A DNA stretch of 64,000 nucleotides from assembly GCF_041146795.1 (NCBI RefSeq), contig NC_135179.1, positions 9,335,547 through 9,399,546 of the forward strand. The letters are read 5' to 3'. Shown in pieces: positions 16,901 through 31,100 of this stretch. Made by a program: the position numbers and the translations under genes. Source of the DNA: Maylandia zebra (lineage: Eukaryota > Chordata > Actinopteri > Cichliformes > Cichlidae). Under the pieces are notes generated by a model. That model saw nothing but the letters and a program-made list of their open reading frames with translations. It was not told the origin of the DNA and made no database searches. The stretch's first letter is position 1. Every line of letters starts with the position of its first letter.

Positions 16901-19191
16901 TTTCATACAGTATCAAGTTTCCAACAGTCCCACAGCATAAGATGCAGCATGCAGAAAAAGGAAAAAAAAAGGTTCTCAAACTTAAATCTTCTCATATCCC
17001 CACACAAACTAAAAAGAACCCAAGTCCCTCAGAGAAAAGTAGCACTTACAAACTAAAGCGCGGTCTGAACTATACAGAGAACAGAGAGCCAGAACTGCAT
17101 TTAACAAATACTTATATACAAAAGGAAAAAAAAAAAAACATCAAATTTTCCCCTTTAAGCTGAGTACAGTGTGTGGCAGTTTGAGACAGGATCAGATATG
17201 CAACTTTTACTGGAATCGAAGCATCTCGCTGACCCGGGTAAAATACAAAAAGTTACATGTAGTTCAGTTCAGTTGGATTACCTCTCATAATATGTGTACA
17301 TTTACCAAAGTTTGGCAACATCCATATTGTATACCATTAAATTCTTAAATATATTAACATCACCATCCATGTGTAAACAAGAGGATTATTTCAAAAAATT
17401 GATCTACATGCACAACAAAAAATATACTTCCATGTCATGCAAGCACAGGGAGGCCCAAGCCGTGCAGAGCTTTGGGATAGGGGAAAAATAGAGCACTCCA
17501 GATGCACATCTCTTGACTGAAAACTGTTGTTCAAACCAGCAGTTGACCTCCAAAAGCAAAACCAAAGCTATCCCAATGCTGTTTGCAGTAGGAAGCATTT
17601 TCCCTAGAAAATAAAAATCTGGCTGAAGTTATGTTTTTTCTCCCTGTTAGTAGGTCAGAGGGTGAGAAAATGAATTGATTGTGACAGAAAAAAAAGTGGG
17701 AGAAGAAGCCAACTTTTGAAATGTACACGTTCAAAGAAAAAAAACAAAAAACTACAATTTACAGTCTACCCATTGCACACTCGTTATGCCAACATGTTAA
17801 GATTTTAAGTGTTTGTGTTGCGCTGAAGAAAACTGACCCATCCTGTGCTGTACTGAGACGTATTCAGAAGGGCTCATTGTTAAGCAGAGGCAAAGCCATC
17901 TCCACTTACGGTTAAATAAGCTGAGCACACTTTGATTACCTAATATACACATACTGGTTAACAAAAAAAACAAAAAAAAAAAAACACGCTGCCTGCAGAT
18001 AAGTCTCTTAAATTGCTATGTCCTTGCACAAATTGTAATCTCACCATTATTCACTCTCAGTTCTAAGCCAAGTCCGTCCAGCCTCTGTTCCTAACATTAA
18101 AGTCTTGAAATACTAATGATTCCACCATCATTCATTAGTCAGTGTGAGTGCAGAGCTAATCTTTGCATTGGAGATTGTCTTAAAGATGCACACTGCTCTA
18201 TGCAAAATGCTTCACAAGAGTAAACCATGTATCAGTTTGCAGCCACAAATTATTTTTCAAAAGACATTTTCTTGGCATTAATTTTTCTATCTATAATTTT
18301 ATAACAGGAAACAACGATTATCTCCAACAATATAAACACATTCTTAAGTATAAATAAAACTACCACTCTTAATACAAAAAAAGAAAGGAAAATAAAACTG
18401 GAGTTGCTTTCCTAGGAGTGACTGGAAGCTTTACCGGTCTGCAAAACTGCGTGCGTAAGCTAAAATGGAGAACAAAAAAAAAAAAATTATTTTGATTTGC
18501 TTCTAATATGACTCGTAGTCGAGCAGTTGGAAGCGTCACGAGCCCATTTGTCTGGCATGAATGACTGCTGTGATGATGGGTAATAACTTGGACTGGTTTT
18601 CTGGATATGTTCTGGTTGGCACTTCATACCCTACACTTTCTAGTTGTGCTGCAAGTCAAGTGTTAATACACTACACACTTCCCCTCACGAGACAACCATA
18701 GATATACTTGTATTTTTTTTCTTCTTTATAAAAAACAAGAACAAAAAATAAATATCAAAAATAACAATTAACAAAAAGAAAAAAAGAAAATGAAAGGATG
18801 AAATATGAACAAGCCAACCAGCCTCTTCACCGCATCCCCTTCCCCCCCCTCATCCAAAACCGGAGATGCTCTTGCGAATTACAAATAGATGTCCTTCAGT
18901 CTCTTAAAGTGCTACGACCGGGTTATTGAGAGGATTTACAGTTCAATAACACTTCAAAGTTGGCTTCACGAGGCCTGTGTTTTGTTTTGTTTTTTTCTCA
19001 AAAAGAAAAAGTGGCTTCACAGAGAGAGAGAAAGAGAGAGAAAAGAAAGAAAAAAAAAGAGAGAAAGAGAGCGAATACTTCCATTGATTTACACAGAGAG
19101 CGTTTTGCCGGACGTCTTGAGCAGATCTTCAGAGATGGTGGAGAAAGCGAGAGTCGAGGACAAAGGGGGGGATTCAGCAAGCGGAGAGCGC
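16901..19191 (-). other. ppp3r1 3' UTR (inferred)
   Basis: AT-rich 2.3-kb stretch between the ppp3r1 stop and the paired AATAAA sites. It has many A/T runs and an impure purine (GA/GAAA) tract near 19018-19075 close to the stop codon. No other gene is supported; the open frames here are low-complexity. A long 3' UTR is also known for mammalian PPP3R1. More proximal poly(A) sites are possible. Confidence 0.55.
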
Positions 19192-22100
19192 TCACACATC
19201 CACCACCATCTTTTTGTGTATATCGAGGCCACCAACCACCTGGATGAAAGTGCGAAAGGAAGGAATAGAAAAGAAAATCTTTAATAGAGTGCTGTTAGTG
19301 CTGTGGAGGTAAGCATTAAAGTTCACATAGTTTAGTTTTCTTTATAAAGTGCCAATTCACAACAACAGCACCCGAGCTTTATATTTATATGCAAAATTTA
19401 TGAATAAATTTTGATATGTGCTACGTTCAACAGTAAAAAGCCAAAAGTATTAGAGAAGAAGCTAACAATCAATCATCTCTGATGAACAACATGTGGCAAG
19501 AGTGGAAAGGAAGAACTCCCTTTTACCAGGAAGAGACCTGCAACAGAATCCGTCTCAGGTTAAGGCACCCATGCCCAAACAAGACGGCCCCTTAAAAACA
19601 TTTTGACCTGCACAATAGAAGAACACCAATGTTTGGTACTGCTATTTTTAAAAAGTTGTCATCTTTTTATTACTGCCATTAAAAGGTAACCTGTTATGAC
19701 CTTATATACTGAGAAAACAACTCAGTGTATTTTTAACTGACTAAAAATAAACATGTTGGTTCAGAGGGTAAACAGATTACTGTACATTACCTGTGAATAT
19801 ACGGCCTTCACCTCATTGTAAAGTGATTTCATATTGGTAACGTTTCATTCACCACATAACCATCAACAAGCATGTCAGTTTCACTATGAGTGACCGCATC
19901 AACAACAAGTTCTCGCTGTAACACTGCTGTGGAAATGCCGAAATGTAACAATGGGATCAACGGCATCCTGAGAAAATCTACTAAATTTATTCTCTTATTT
20001 TTACACACTTTCTCTTCCGTTGTTACTTTTACACAAAGTTGCTAATACTACAAAGCAAGAATAAAATCATGTCATGGAGCCTTTTCCTTGAACCTTGAAG
20101 TGTTTGAGCTGCACTGCTTCGGTAAGAAAAAAAAACTGATCTAATACTCTCCTGCACCACTCTGAAAATACACTCCCACGAGGACAGAGCCATTTTAGTT
20201 CATGGCTCCAGAGATATAGCTGTCAAATGTGGGGCTCATGTCTGTCAGTTGGAAGTGGAGTCTTTCATTTTAGAATATGTCTCAGAGCAAAGCCATTTCC
20301 ACTGGGGTCCGACAACAGACGAGTCGGTGTATCACACTTTTCAACAAGATGACACTAATTGTATTGAGAGAACTTCATTTGCATCTGTGATCTTAAATTA
20401 GATAATTACAGCCACATACTTTCTAGTTAGTTTATGCATATCAGTACGACAGCAATGAGAATATTGATCTGGGTCAGCGCTTTTACAAACCAAATAACGC
20501 TCATCACTGCCAACCTTAAATTTGCTGGATGACACAGATCCTCCTACAAATGCCGTAAGTACACACCAGGCTATGTTTACAGCCCTTGACACCACATTTC
20601 AACAAGGAAGTGTGAAACTGAAACCCAATGCCGTTGAGCCTAAGCAAAAAGTGTTTGTGTTTCCAGAGTTTTCCGCCCCTTTGACATTTGCTTCCAACAT
20701 ACTAGGCTGCATCAGCACAAATGTCACCACCCCAAAATACCCCAGGAGGGCTTTGACTTACTGCACAGAACTCTTCAAAGGATATCCTGCCGTCTCCGTC
20801 CTTGTCTGCATTGATAATGGTCTTGTCCACAATCTGCTGGAGCTGCGTGTCCTTCAGGTTGTTGCCTACCATCATCTTCAGAACCTGGAAGAGCTCGCCA
20901 TTGGAGATGTAGCCATCCTTGTCCATGTCATAGATCCTAAAAGCAACTGTGGTGCAGGGAGTGGCATGGGGAGGGGAGGGAGCAGAAGCACAGGTAGTTG
21001 GAAGTCTAAACCAATCAGCCTTTATTATATATAGTCTTTAACTCTTCTTTAATATTTAAATGGTTGTTTTTTTTCCCTTTTTTTAAAAAAGAAAACTTGA
21101 CTAGCTCATGAAAGGTGACCCAAAAGGTTAACACTGTGCACTATAAAGGACATACTACCCCAAGGGAATTTGTGTTGCAGCAGCAAGGTGACGTGAGACA
21201 AACAGAAGAGGGGAGTCACAGGGGACAAAGCCCCTGACTGGTTTTACTCCCAAAGCAACAAAACAAATGGATGTGCTTGAGGATAAGAAACTTGTTCTAC
21301 TACCCATGGCTACATGTGACTTAAGCGAAGAAGCAGCTTTACTTACATCGAAGCTTCTGCTCTTTGTCCCCCTTAACGCTGAACTGTGAAACACCCTCGA
21401 TAAACTCTGTGAGAAAAGAGAACAGAACAGCAATCAGTGCTGTAGGTTTACAGCTAAACCAGGCTTCCCACACAGTCCTGACTTCAACATGGCATTTTAG
21501 AAACATCTCGATTTTATGGAATTTGCTCTTTAAATAGTATATTAAGAAAAACTTACACAATACAGAAGCATAACAACATCAAGTTTATTATCAAAACACA
21601 GAAGAGCTCATTTATAGACAAAGACATACACTGTTCTGAACTGTTCATTTGTTAAACTTGAACTTTATGATGATAATTCTTTTCATTAACTCTCTCTCTA
21701 TATATGTTTTTTTTTCTTTTTTTGTGGAAAGTGTTACTACTGTACAGAAGAATGTCCAGGTTGCAAAGTCCACAGATATCGAACCTGGGCTATTTTTAAG
21801 CCTGCACTATGACTGAATTTCCAAGATAGTGGCACATTTGTAAACATGCAGACCAATAAAAGCAATCCTTATCTTTATGCAATAGGGGCAATTCCCCATC
21901 ATGTGTGAATGACGTGTTCAGAATGTGGACTTTGTGCCCCATTGAAATGCAAATGACCTTAAAAGCAGGTGGCAGAATATTTTAATGGACTGGAAACAAA
22001 ATAAAATAAATGGTTTTAGCATTGAAAACCAGCAACAGGTCTTATTAGTGGAACAGGATGCTGGATTCTACAAGACGGAGAGGAGCTGAATGAGCTTGTT

Positions 22101-25100
22101 GGATTCAAGGAACTTTATTCAGTCTTGTTTTGTTTTTTTTAGATGTGGCACATAATATGGCACACATTGTAGTATTTCTTCAAAGAAATACTACAATATG
22201 TGCCATATTTGCAGTGGTATTACTCTTAGTTATTGTACTGGCTGACCCAAGCTATGTACTGTAGGCTATTTCGCACATATCTTTAGGAAGCCTGGATGCT
22301 ACTGCTTTACATAATGGTGAAATATGAATAGTCACTATCAAAAATGAATTTGCAGCACGTCTCCTCCTATGTTGTTGCTTTTTTTGGCTCACTGCACACC
22401 AGGCCTCCTGTAGCAGGCAGTATCTATTGATTCCATGTGTTTAGGTATGAGAGTAATACTTAAACCATGAGTAAACTAGAAGAATGAAAGCAAAGCAAAC
22501 TTCCACTTAAGAACCAGGTTTGTTGCTGAAGTCACAAATGTGTAAAGGATTTTTTTTACTGTTAGTCAAATCCCCACAAGCAGACAGCTTTATTGCATAC
22601 CTTTAAAGTCCACTTCTCCATTCCCATCTGTGTCGAATATGTCGATAACCCTTTGCACCAGTGGGTTCTGTTGCAGCTCTGGCAGCGACATGAACTCCTC
22701 CACGCTGAGTGAGCCAGAGTTATCTAGGTCGAGTTTCTTAAACCTCTTCCCTAGCCTCTTAATCTCATCAGCATCGACTGGACAAAAAGAAAAAGCAAGA
22801 GAAGACATGGGTGAGACATTGTCTTTCAAGACATTTAGCTGATGGCATTTTCTATCTTGTTAGATAATGAAAATTATGAGCAAACAACCACAAGTGTGCA
22901 CGTGTCAAGTGCCTGACAGGCCCAAGTTCTATACAAGAGCATGAGGGGAAAAAACAGCTAAAAAGTGACGATGACAAATGCATAGTGCACTGTGCACCTG
23001 CAACAACATTAGCCCAAGACTGAGCAAACAAAACCAAACAAAGAGCAATAAATCAAACACACAAAAACACTAAGTCAGAGGATATTTATGCTACCAAATA
23101 AATATCATTATAAATCTCCGCATGAAATGTAGTCATAGATTTTGATGGTCACCACTTGTAACTAGGTCAAGGACACTACCTCTAGCCTGCAGAGGCCTGG
23201 ACTACCTGCTACTAGCTGCAGACCCACAGTAAGCATGGTACAATTTGTTCTGCTCTTTTCTAGCCATACCTGAAATAGATGCAACTACAAAACAAAGCTC
23301 CATTTGGTAGCAAACCTAACATGAAGCAAACTGCTCCTGCTCTGAAAACACTGCCATGGATGTAGATGTTTTTTAAAAAATGAGTAAAAGGCAGAGAAAT
23401 GAGAGCTGACAAGAAAGAGTGGAGGAGGGAGTAACAGAGGAGTTATCAGAAGAGCGACACAGAGACGAGTACATAAATATAACTTACAGCCTTTGTTGTC
23501 TACTTGTGCTTTTTTATCATAAGGGGTCTGGTGGATCTTTTCTTCCCTTGCCATGAGAAATAGTCTCCACTCCCCGGCCAGTATACTGAGCAATGGTAGT
23601 AGTAATCCACAAGCAATCACAAATCCAGTTGTTAATTACTATATAAGCTCATTCACAGAGAGTCAGGTGATCATACTGGCCAACCACAAACTACTACTAC
23701 TTTACCCACTTTAATATGAGTGCTAAATGGCACAGGGTGTCTATTAAACTTCACAAACAGCTAACAGAAGGAAGAGTCACAATCAAGAGGTGTGACAAAG
23801 GTTATGAACTTATTCTAGTCACGATCAGGTTTAATTTCCTCCACAAGGCCATCCAGTTTAGTTAAATGGCAAAGACAAGATCGACTTAGGAAGAACAAGC
23901 TTTGTGGTGGTAACTGTAAGGAGTTACAGTTGGAATTTCTTGTAATTCTTGATGTGAGCACAGTTAGTGAAATGTAATAACCACTAAAGATACAACTGTC
24001 ATCAGAAGAGTAAGAACCTGCATTCAAACTGACGCAATGTAGGGAACATACACATCTCATATTTTGGCTACGAAGCTCTAAATGCACATGTGAATGTCTG
24101 GATTCTTACAGGATGTTATCCTATTGTTCCGCTTTCTATTATACGATGCAAAGAGAGAGACGGAGAGAGACGGGTGTGGGTTGTGTTTTGGGTTTCAGAG
24201 CTCGAACACGCTGTGCTACATCAGCTCGATGACTAATCAGAGTGCGAGTGTGGTGGAGGAGTAGGGGAGGAATAAAGGAGTGAGAGAAAGACAGATTGAG
24301 AAAGTTGGAAAGGACATGACCACAGCAGCAGCCACTGCTGGTTGCAAGCAAAGCTTTACGTGAAGAAAAACAATACACTGTTGAAATCCACTTTATAAAT
24401 ATTCTTTATGGGTCCCTGCAGCATGTGTATCTCATCATCATGATAAATGAAAAAATTCATCTAGACCAACACCGTGAGCCAATAAGTTTTGATTTAATGC
24501 TCCTCTATTGACCGTTAGTGATTCTGTGTTCTTTCTAATAATAAAGCACATGACAGTCACATGATCACAAATTGAATTTTTATAGCACCTTCAAGCCAAT
24601 AAAATTCAAAGGGCACTGAGAGAACAGTAACAACATTGTATATTGTAAATGACTCAACTACAGAACTCTGTTCATTGGTCCTTGGAAATAAAATATAAAA
24701 TCGCATGTCAAATTTCCCAGGAGACTAAAAATATGTACAAATCCATTCAAAGCACTTAGAATGTCTCCAAATAAAGGCCGTCTCCAAAGCACAGTGCAAT
24801 ATGCTTGCCATATGGTGTACTACAAAGCTGGAACAATAAGCAGATCAATTAATTAGTCAGTTGTGCCAATTAATCATGAGCAATCTCATTACAGCTTTCA
24901 GCATCTTTACTATTACACTGTTAATAAACTATCCATGTGCTGTGTAAGTATGTGTACATTTAAATTAATGATGTCAAAGCCACTCTGATTTTTCCCCTGT
25001 TTAACAAATCAAGACGTTAGTCTGCATCAAATATCCACGACATCTGAAAACCCAGATTTATTTCTAATGAGAGGTCAGCGGTTCACTTCACTTATATGTT

Positions 25101-28100
25101 CCCGATATGACAAATCTACACACAAGAACACATTCACAAGCTGATAAAGACCACAGGGTGTCTGTGTCTACCAGGCACAAGTTATCGGAGGCGAGCACAC
25201 GGCTGTCCTGCGACACAAAACACTTCCTTATCAGCGGCCTCCTGTTTCCTGTGCCCAGCAGATGACACCATCTTAGCTCATAACCATTTAGCCCGTGAAG
25301 GGGTATCAATGCTACAGATAGGCACCATATTGTGTTAGTACGGTAAATCAAAGCCATGTTTGAGATAATCTGTCACACAGCCGGACAGGTCTTTTTTCAG
25401 GGTGTTAAATCTTAGTATAGATACTTCTGACACACATCCAATAGATCTTGAACACTCCACGTTCTCCAAATTAGATCAAAACCAATAGCAAAGAATAACT
25501 CCGGGCAGCCCTCTCTATTAGTTCATCAGTAACTTTAAAAATACAGAGCACTTGTCACCAAATATCAGACTGTCAATTTTAGAGTTTAATGATGGGTGAA
25601 GTAGGGAGTGTTGAATCTGCATGAAAATTTAAACACATCAATTTAAAAAAAAAAAAAAAAAAAAAATCATCGCACAAAAACAACACTACAAATGCTTTAT
25701 TTTCTCTACGATAAAAGAACAGGTATGTTTACAGGTGCAGGCTGCAGCCTGACTGCTCATTAGTTTGTCATCTCTTGAAGTTCAGGGTCTGGCTGCTGGG
25801 CTGGGGTCAGAATTCACTCAGCTTTAACATCATACTGGGGTCTTATCTAGCTCAGTGTTAGCATGCTCTCTCTCTGCGTGCAAAGAGCCAAAGTTATGTG
25901 TACATAATGCAGCCGTTTCCATCCTGGATGAAGTTTGCACACCACTCTCTCATCCTTTTGTGCAATAAAAATAAACATAATGGCCATATCCACGCTGCAG
26001 ACTCTGCCACTATTTTCCTCCTTTGGCACACAAACAGAAATCAGCTGACTACAGTGCAAGTGGAGGTGGAACCAATAAAAAGGATCGTTAGGCACTCAAA
26101 CTAACAATTCCAAGAAATTGAACTACTGGGAATTGGCTCTTGTAGAGAACCGGTTCTCGATTCCCATTCCTATTCTTAACAGAAATCTTGTTAAACAATC
26201 TGCTTTTTAAAAGGGTCCACAGAATCAACTAGTTGTATTTGTAGTGGCACACTGTTCCAAAGGCTGGTGTCACACTGAAAGGCGCCTCCGGTCGTTAGTC
26301 ATGTGCAAAGAAGAACTAAAACTTTGCAGCAACTGTGTGATGCAGTTGAATCTATGCCATTTAAGGCAGTTCTGAAGGCAAAAGGAGGACCTCAATAAAA
26401 AGAATAATAATTACTTGCCTCAGAATTCCATACTCAGCTTTGTAAGGACACAAGGAAAAACCGTTCACAAAACCGTAACCTCAAAGTAACTCCCTGTCTC
26501 TGTTTAAGTTCCGTTTTGTGCTACAAAGTCAGGTTAGTAGGATAAGCTGGATGCAGTTCTGATGAAAAAGTACTGTGACATTTACAACACATAAACTTTG
26601 GCGCAGCCGCTAAGCAGGGAACATCTTAACACTGGATCCAGATCCCTTGTTGCTGTCAGGACCTGCCGAGTGAGTAGGTCCATGTATTATTCATGGAAGC
26701 AAGGACATCGGCCTTCCTTTTCCAGTGTCACACCAACAAGCCCCATGTCTGCTAGATTCACACACAGAGGGGAACCTACAGAGCCAAAATTAAAAATGTA
26801 AAAACATATTGGTTTGACTTATCCAACATATGGGTCCATCTGCTATGGTCAAGTGGTAGATTCCTGAAATCATATGGGAGCTGGAGGTTTAGCAGCTGAT
26901 GAACAAACAAACAAGGTTCGTCAATTTAACTATTCTTATCTCATGTTCTTACACAAACTCATTCTAGTATGATTAAAAGTGAGCGCAGTGAAGAAAGTTG
27001 AATTTCTGAGCTTTACAAACAGCCTCTCTCCATTACAGAAGCTAAAAACCTTAAAATGTGGCACAATGATGTGTACCAAATCTAGCTGCAAATGAGGCAT
27101 AGTTTGCGTACGACAGCAACAACAACTGATTCCCAAAAAGGCTGGAACAAACTGTGACTGGCAGTGGTCACATCCAGCCTGAAATGACCACGCTGGATGG
27201 GAAAGCGTCCTAGGTGTGAGAGCCACCATGATAAGATGAAATGTTCTTGGATTTTATTTTATTTTATTTTTTAAATTGCAACAACACCTGTAATTACCAT
27301 CAACGAGAAAAGTGAGAAGTAATGTTGCAGAATAAACGATTGAGATAAGATAATACACCATACATTTCCTGAATGGGTTGGCACATCTTACTCGATTTCA
27401 CACAAAACAGGATGCTGTTGAGCGACTGGCTATTAAAGCGTGTGATAAAACCTTCAACCTTCACTTTTGCTATTCACTTGCCTTCTTCGCGACCTTTGGT
27501 TGTATAGGGAAAAGAAAGAGTCATGCATCTAAGCCCAACATCAGACCTGCATGTTAAAGCCTGTCTTTGGCAGCAGAGAAACACAACAAGGTGGGTGATG
27601 TTGAAAACTCGCATTCAAACACGTACATCTGCTGTGGATTAAGGTGTAGTGGAGCTACATGTTTGCTATGATGACAGTGTCTAGTAGATTACTTTATACA
27701 TTAGTTCATATACAGCACACCTTTGACAACAAGATGATTTCACTCTGGCATTTTTACACTTTACAGAAATTGATAGGGATGGTTTGAAAATGACACGTCT
27801 GTGCTTACCTTTACATTTATTTCGAGCAGAATAATATACTGTTGGATGCATTTTCATGTAAAGGAAGTTTAACTGAAATATTATCAAAAATGTTTTCCTA
27901 TGTAAAGAAAAATGCTTTTCTGAGGTCTCCATAGTCACAGAGGATCCTCACACTGCTTTGCTAATGAGCATCTCTGAGGGAGACCCAATGTAACTGTGAG
28001 ATGATTATGATAATCTCATATACTCCACCACACAGCACACAACACACACACACTTACTTCCATAAACGCTGTATGCACCCTTAACTGTGTTACTAGGCAA

Positions 28101-31100
28101 CTGGAACCCGTTAGCCCCCTAAAGTAGCCCACACACAGACACACAAACAGACACACACACACACGAATATTTAAATAATTGTTCGGGAGGTGTATGCATG
28201 AAAACACATGCATATGTAGATGTCATCAGCCTTTGAGGGCACACAGGAGGCTAACATACATAAGCATTACTTAACAAAAAATAAATAAATCTGCTAAGGT
28301 CGGCCAAATGGTCCTCCTTCTGGTCTACAGCACACAGCTCGTCCTCCATGGCCTCCTGTACGGTTAGTGGCATTCTTGAGGTATGTGTGTATTTGTGCGT
28401 GTCAAACATTGTTAAATTCACAGCGCGCATATCACGAGTCATCTGAAAATGCAAATTCAGCCGATAAAAGAATAAATCTAAAGCAACAAAGGGTACTTTT
28501 TATATGAAACTGTCTATCAGAGTAGCTGCACAAAAGGTTGGTCTGATCACAAACTAAATGCTCTACCTAACTGTAACAAGATAGCAGTCAGACAGCGGCA
28601 CAGCTGTGTGAAATGGAAATCTGCTAAGTGCGACTGGCTTCTCCACCCCATTTTTGTTTAATTATAAAAAACACAATGTTCCCAAAATATCACTAATGAG
28701 TGTGTCCTCTTAAGCATGCTCGGCCCTAAAAACGGCTCACCCTGCACATTAATGGAGACATGTGACTCCATTAACGCAGCTAACCTGAAACGAGGCAAAC
28801 GGGGCAGGGGAGGGATGCAGAGTGAAAATTCAGTTGACATGTTAGTGAGGATCACAGTGCACATTCTGCCATATACAGCTGTCAAGGCACACAAGGTGAG
28901 GTGTGAGGGTTCGCAAATATGAAAAGGTCGCATGCACAGCTCAATAATAACACTCGACACTGGATGAAATATCACACTGTCCCCCAATAAGGGGCTGTTG
29001 TGAGCCAACGAGGGTGTAAAATCCAGAGAACATATTGAAAGACAAGATTACTGCTGAAGGGATAACAGGACTGCAGACCAATCTAGAGATTGGGAGTTTT
29101 AAACTCATGGGAAGGTAACATTGGGTGGGGAAGGCGAAAAAAACAAAAATTCCGCTTGAATTCTGACGATCCTCCTGCATTGCATGCCCAATACTACAGA
29201 CGCAGTAACAAATTCTCTTGATCAAGACCATATTTCATATCTGCTATCCTGCCTTTTAAACAGGGAGGGGCCATATGGATGAAAAACCCTCTCTGTCATT
29301 TTTGATTGAGCGGTGTTGCATGACGTATACAGCCTGGCAGCATTTTGGTGGGTGATGTGATCAGTTGTAAGGTTGAAGTTAAAGCCACATGCAGGATGTC
29401 ACAAGCTGTTTCTTAGGACAGACTGTCAAAATTCAAACACAGGATTTTCCTCCCTGTTTGAAAATGTATTAGCTCCCTCTATGTTGCAGAAGTGCTGCCA
29501 ACTGTTACTCTTCACATTTGTTTACCTCCCTCTCAATCTCTGTGCACACGTGTACTGTATTTTAATACCGCAGAATTCCCAGTTAGGGAGCTCTCACTGA
29601 CATTGTTTCAGTTTCTCTAATTAGATACATAACATCGCATTTATTACATAAATAGCAACCATTTATTACATATGTGCTAAACCTTTGATTTACATGCAAA
29701 ATGTTGGCTCTGAGAAAGTTAGCTGATATGCACAGTTACTCACTCCTATGTCAACACCCATGTGGTCAGCTAAATGTAATTCAACTCAGGTTGCGTTTAG
29801 ACTAAAATTTGAGCACAGCAGCCAGTTTAAAGCAGTGTGATGGAGTAGGCAGTAGGCAAGACTTCTGGTTTATCTGTCAAAATTTTAAAAATTTAGTCCA
29901 ATTTTTGCACTAAATAAAAAAAAAAAAAAACACACACAAAAAAAAATACAGTGTTTCTCTCACACTGCGTTAGTCTTATCTCATTTAGACAGCAGGTGTG
30001 AGAAGGCTATACAGCTGAGAGCTGCAGCACTCTGTGCATTAGGCTGATTTATCTGGCTGCACCAACAATGTACAGCTTGCCTGCATGAACCAAACTGAGG
30101 ACGAGGACAGGGCAAAGCATTGATGGTGTTTATTTATAGCCGTTCTGTCATGAGAAAACCCCCAACTCACCCCACTACCCCCCACCAACAGAGGCTCAGG
30201 CTCCCACCCTCAGGGAAACCCCTAGCAACAAGGAACTCCAGCAAGTCGCCCGCCATTTATTTTTGGCGGCTGCAGACAGACCTGCAATGGTTTCAAACTC
30301 GCTGCTGCGTTTCTCTGAGAGCATGAAGCGTTGAGGGGGGTTTCATGGTTATGTGTGTGTGTGTGTGGGGTGAACAGAGTGGCGGAACAGAGTGGGCGCG
30401 TGCATATACTTTAGCAGAGTGTACTGCAAAAGGATGTGTGAGGAGGTGTGTGTCCGTGTGGTTTGTCTAATTACACACTGCACACTGTTACAAGTAGGCC
30501 ATTAAATTCTGCCTGATCTAAGCTCGCTTAAGCCAGCAGTGGTGAGACACTGCATTGAAAAGAGGCTACAGGCCTTTCAGAAATTCATCCTCCAGCACAG
30601 AAAATAGAGACAAAAATCATGTCAGGCTGAAATGCAACACACAAATATCTCAGTAATGTCTGCAAAGTAGGCTAAATGATTAGCAGCAAGTCAAAGCCAC
30701 ATGCTAGATGGCACAATTATTCCCATAATTACTGACATCTACTGTTCACTTGACTCGAGCCCTTTAGGTCAGCCAGAGTCCCTATTAATGTTGCTGTACT
30801 TTCTTCATGTGGCATTTCAACAAAAAACTCAGTTAACACAAGCCTTCAAATACAAGAGGTGCATTTTTGTTCGACTAGCCCTGCTTCTCATGTTGCAGGG
30901 CGAGTTTTGATCAATGTGGCCAGGGAGGGGCGAGTGGGATTGTGCATGGAACGTGACCCGATTTCACAATCCATCTTATCAGTGCGACACATGGAGAAAA
31001 ATTCATGTTGATGTTCCACACAAACAGAGTTAGAAAGTGTCTGATGGCAGGTGCGAGTGAGCGGGCATCAGTCTCACGGTGGGGCAGTAAAGGTGCAGCA

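Noticed and set aside
16765-17163. 132-codon + strand Lys/Ser-rich frame
   Set aside because: It is antisense to the ppp3r1 3' UTR and reflects A-rich sequence.
18889-19284. 131-codon + strand Arg/Glu/Lys-rich frame
   Set aside because: It is antisense to the last ppp3r1 coding exon and a purine-rich tract.
20522-21034. 170-codon + strand frame
   Set aside because: It is the antisense shadow of ppp3r1 exon 5, which is spliced and coding on the other strand.
24565-24620. Possible LINE tail (ATTTTTATAGCACCTTCAAG-like)
   Set aside because: Resembles LINE 3' ends but is too short and diverged to assign.
26100-26170. AGAGAACCGGTTCTCGATTCC-like palindromic text
   Set aside because: Reminiscent of a dispersed teleost repeat, but no ends or target duplication could be defined.
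28020-28170. CA-rich tract as a possible CRISPR-like or satellite array
   Set aside because: Irregular dinucleotide repeat only; no spaced repeat units.
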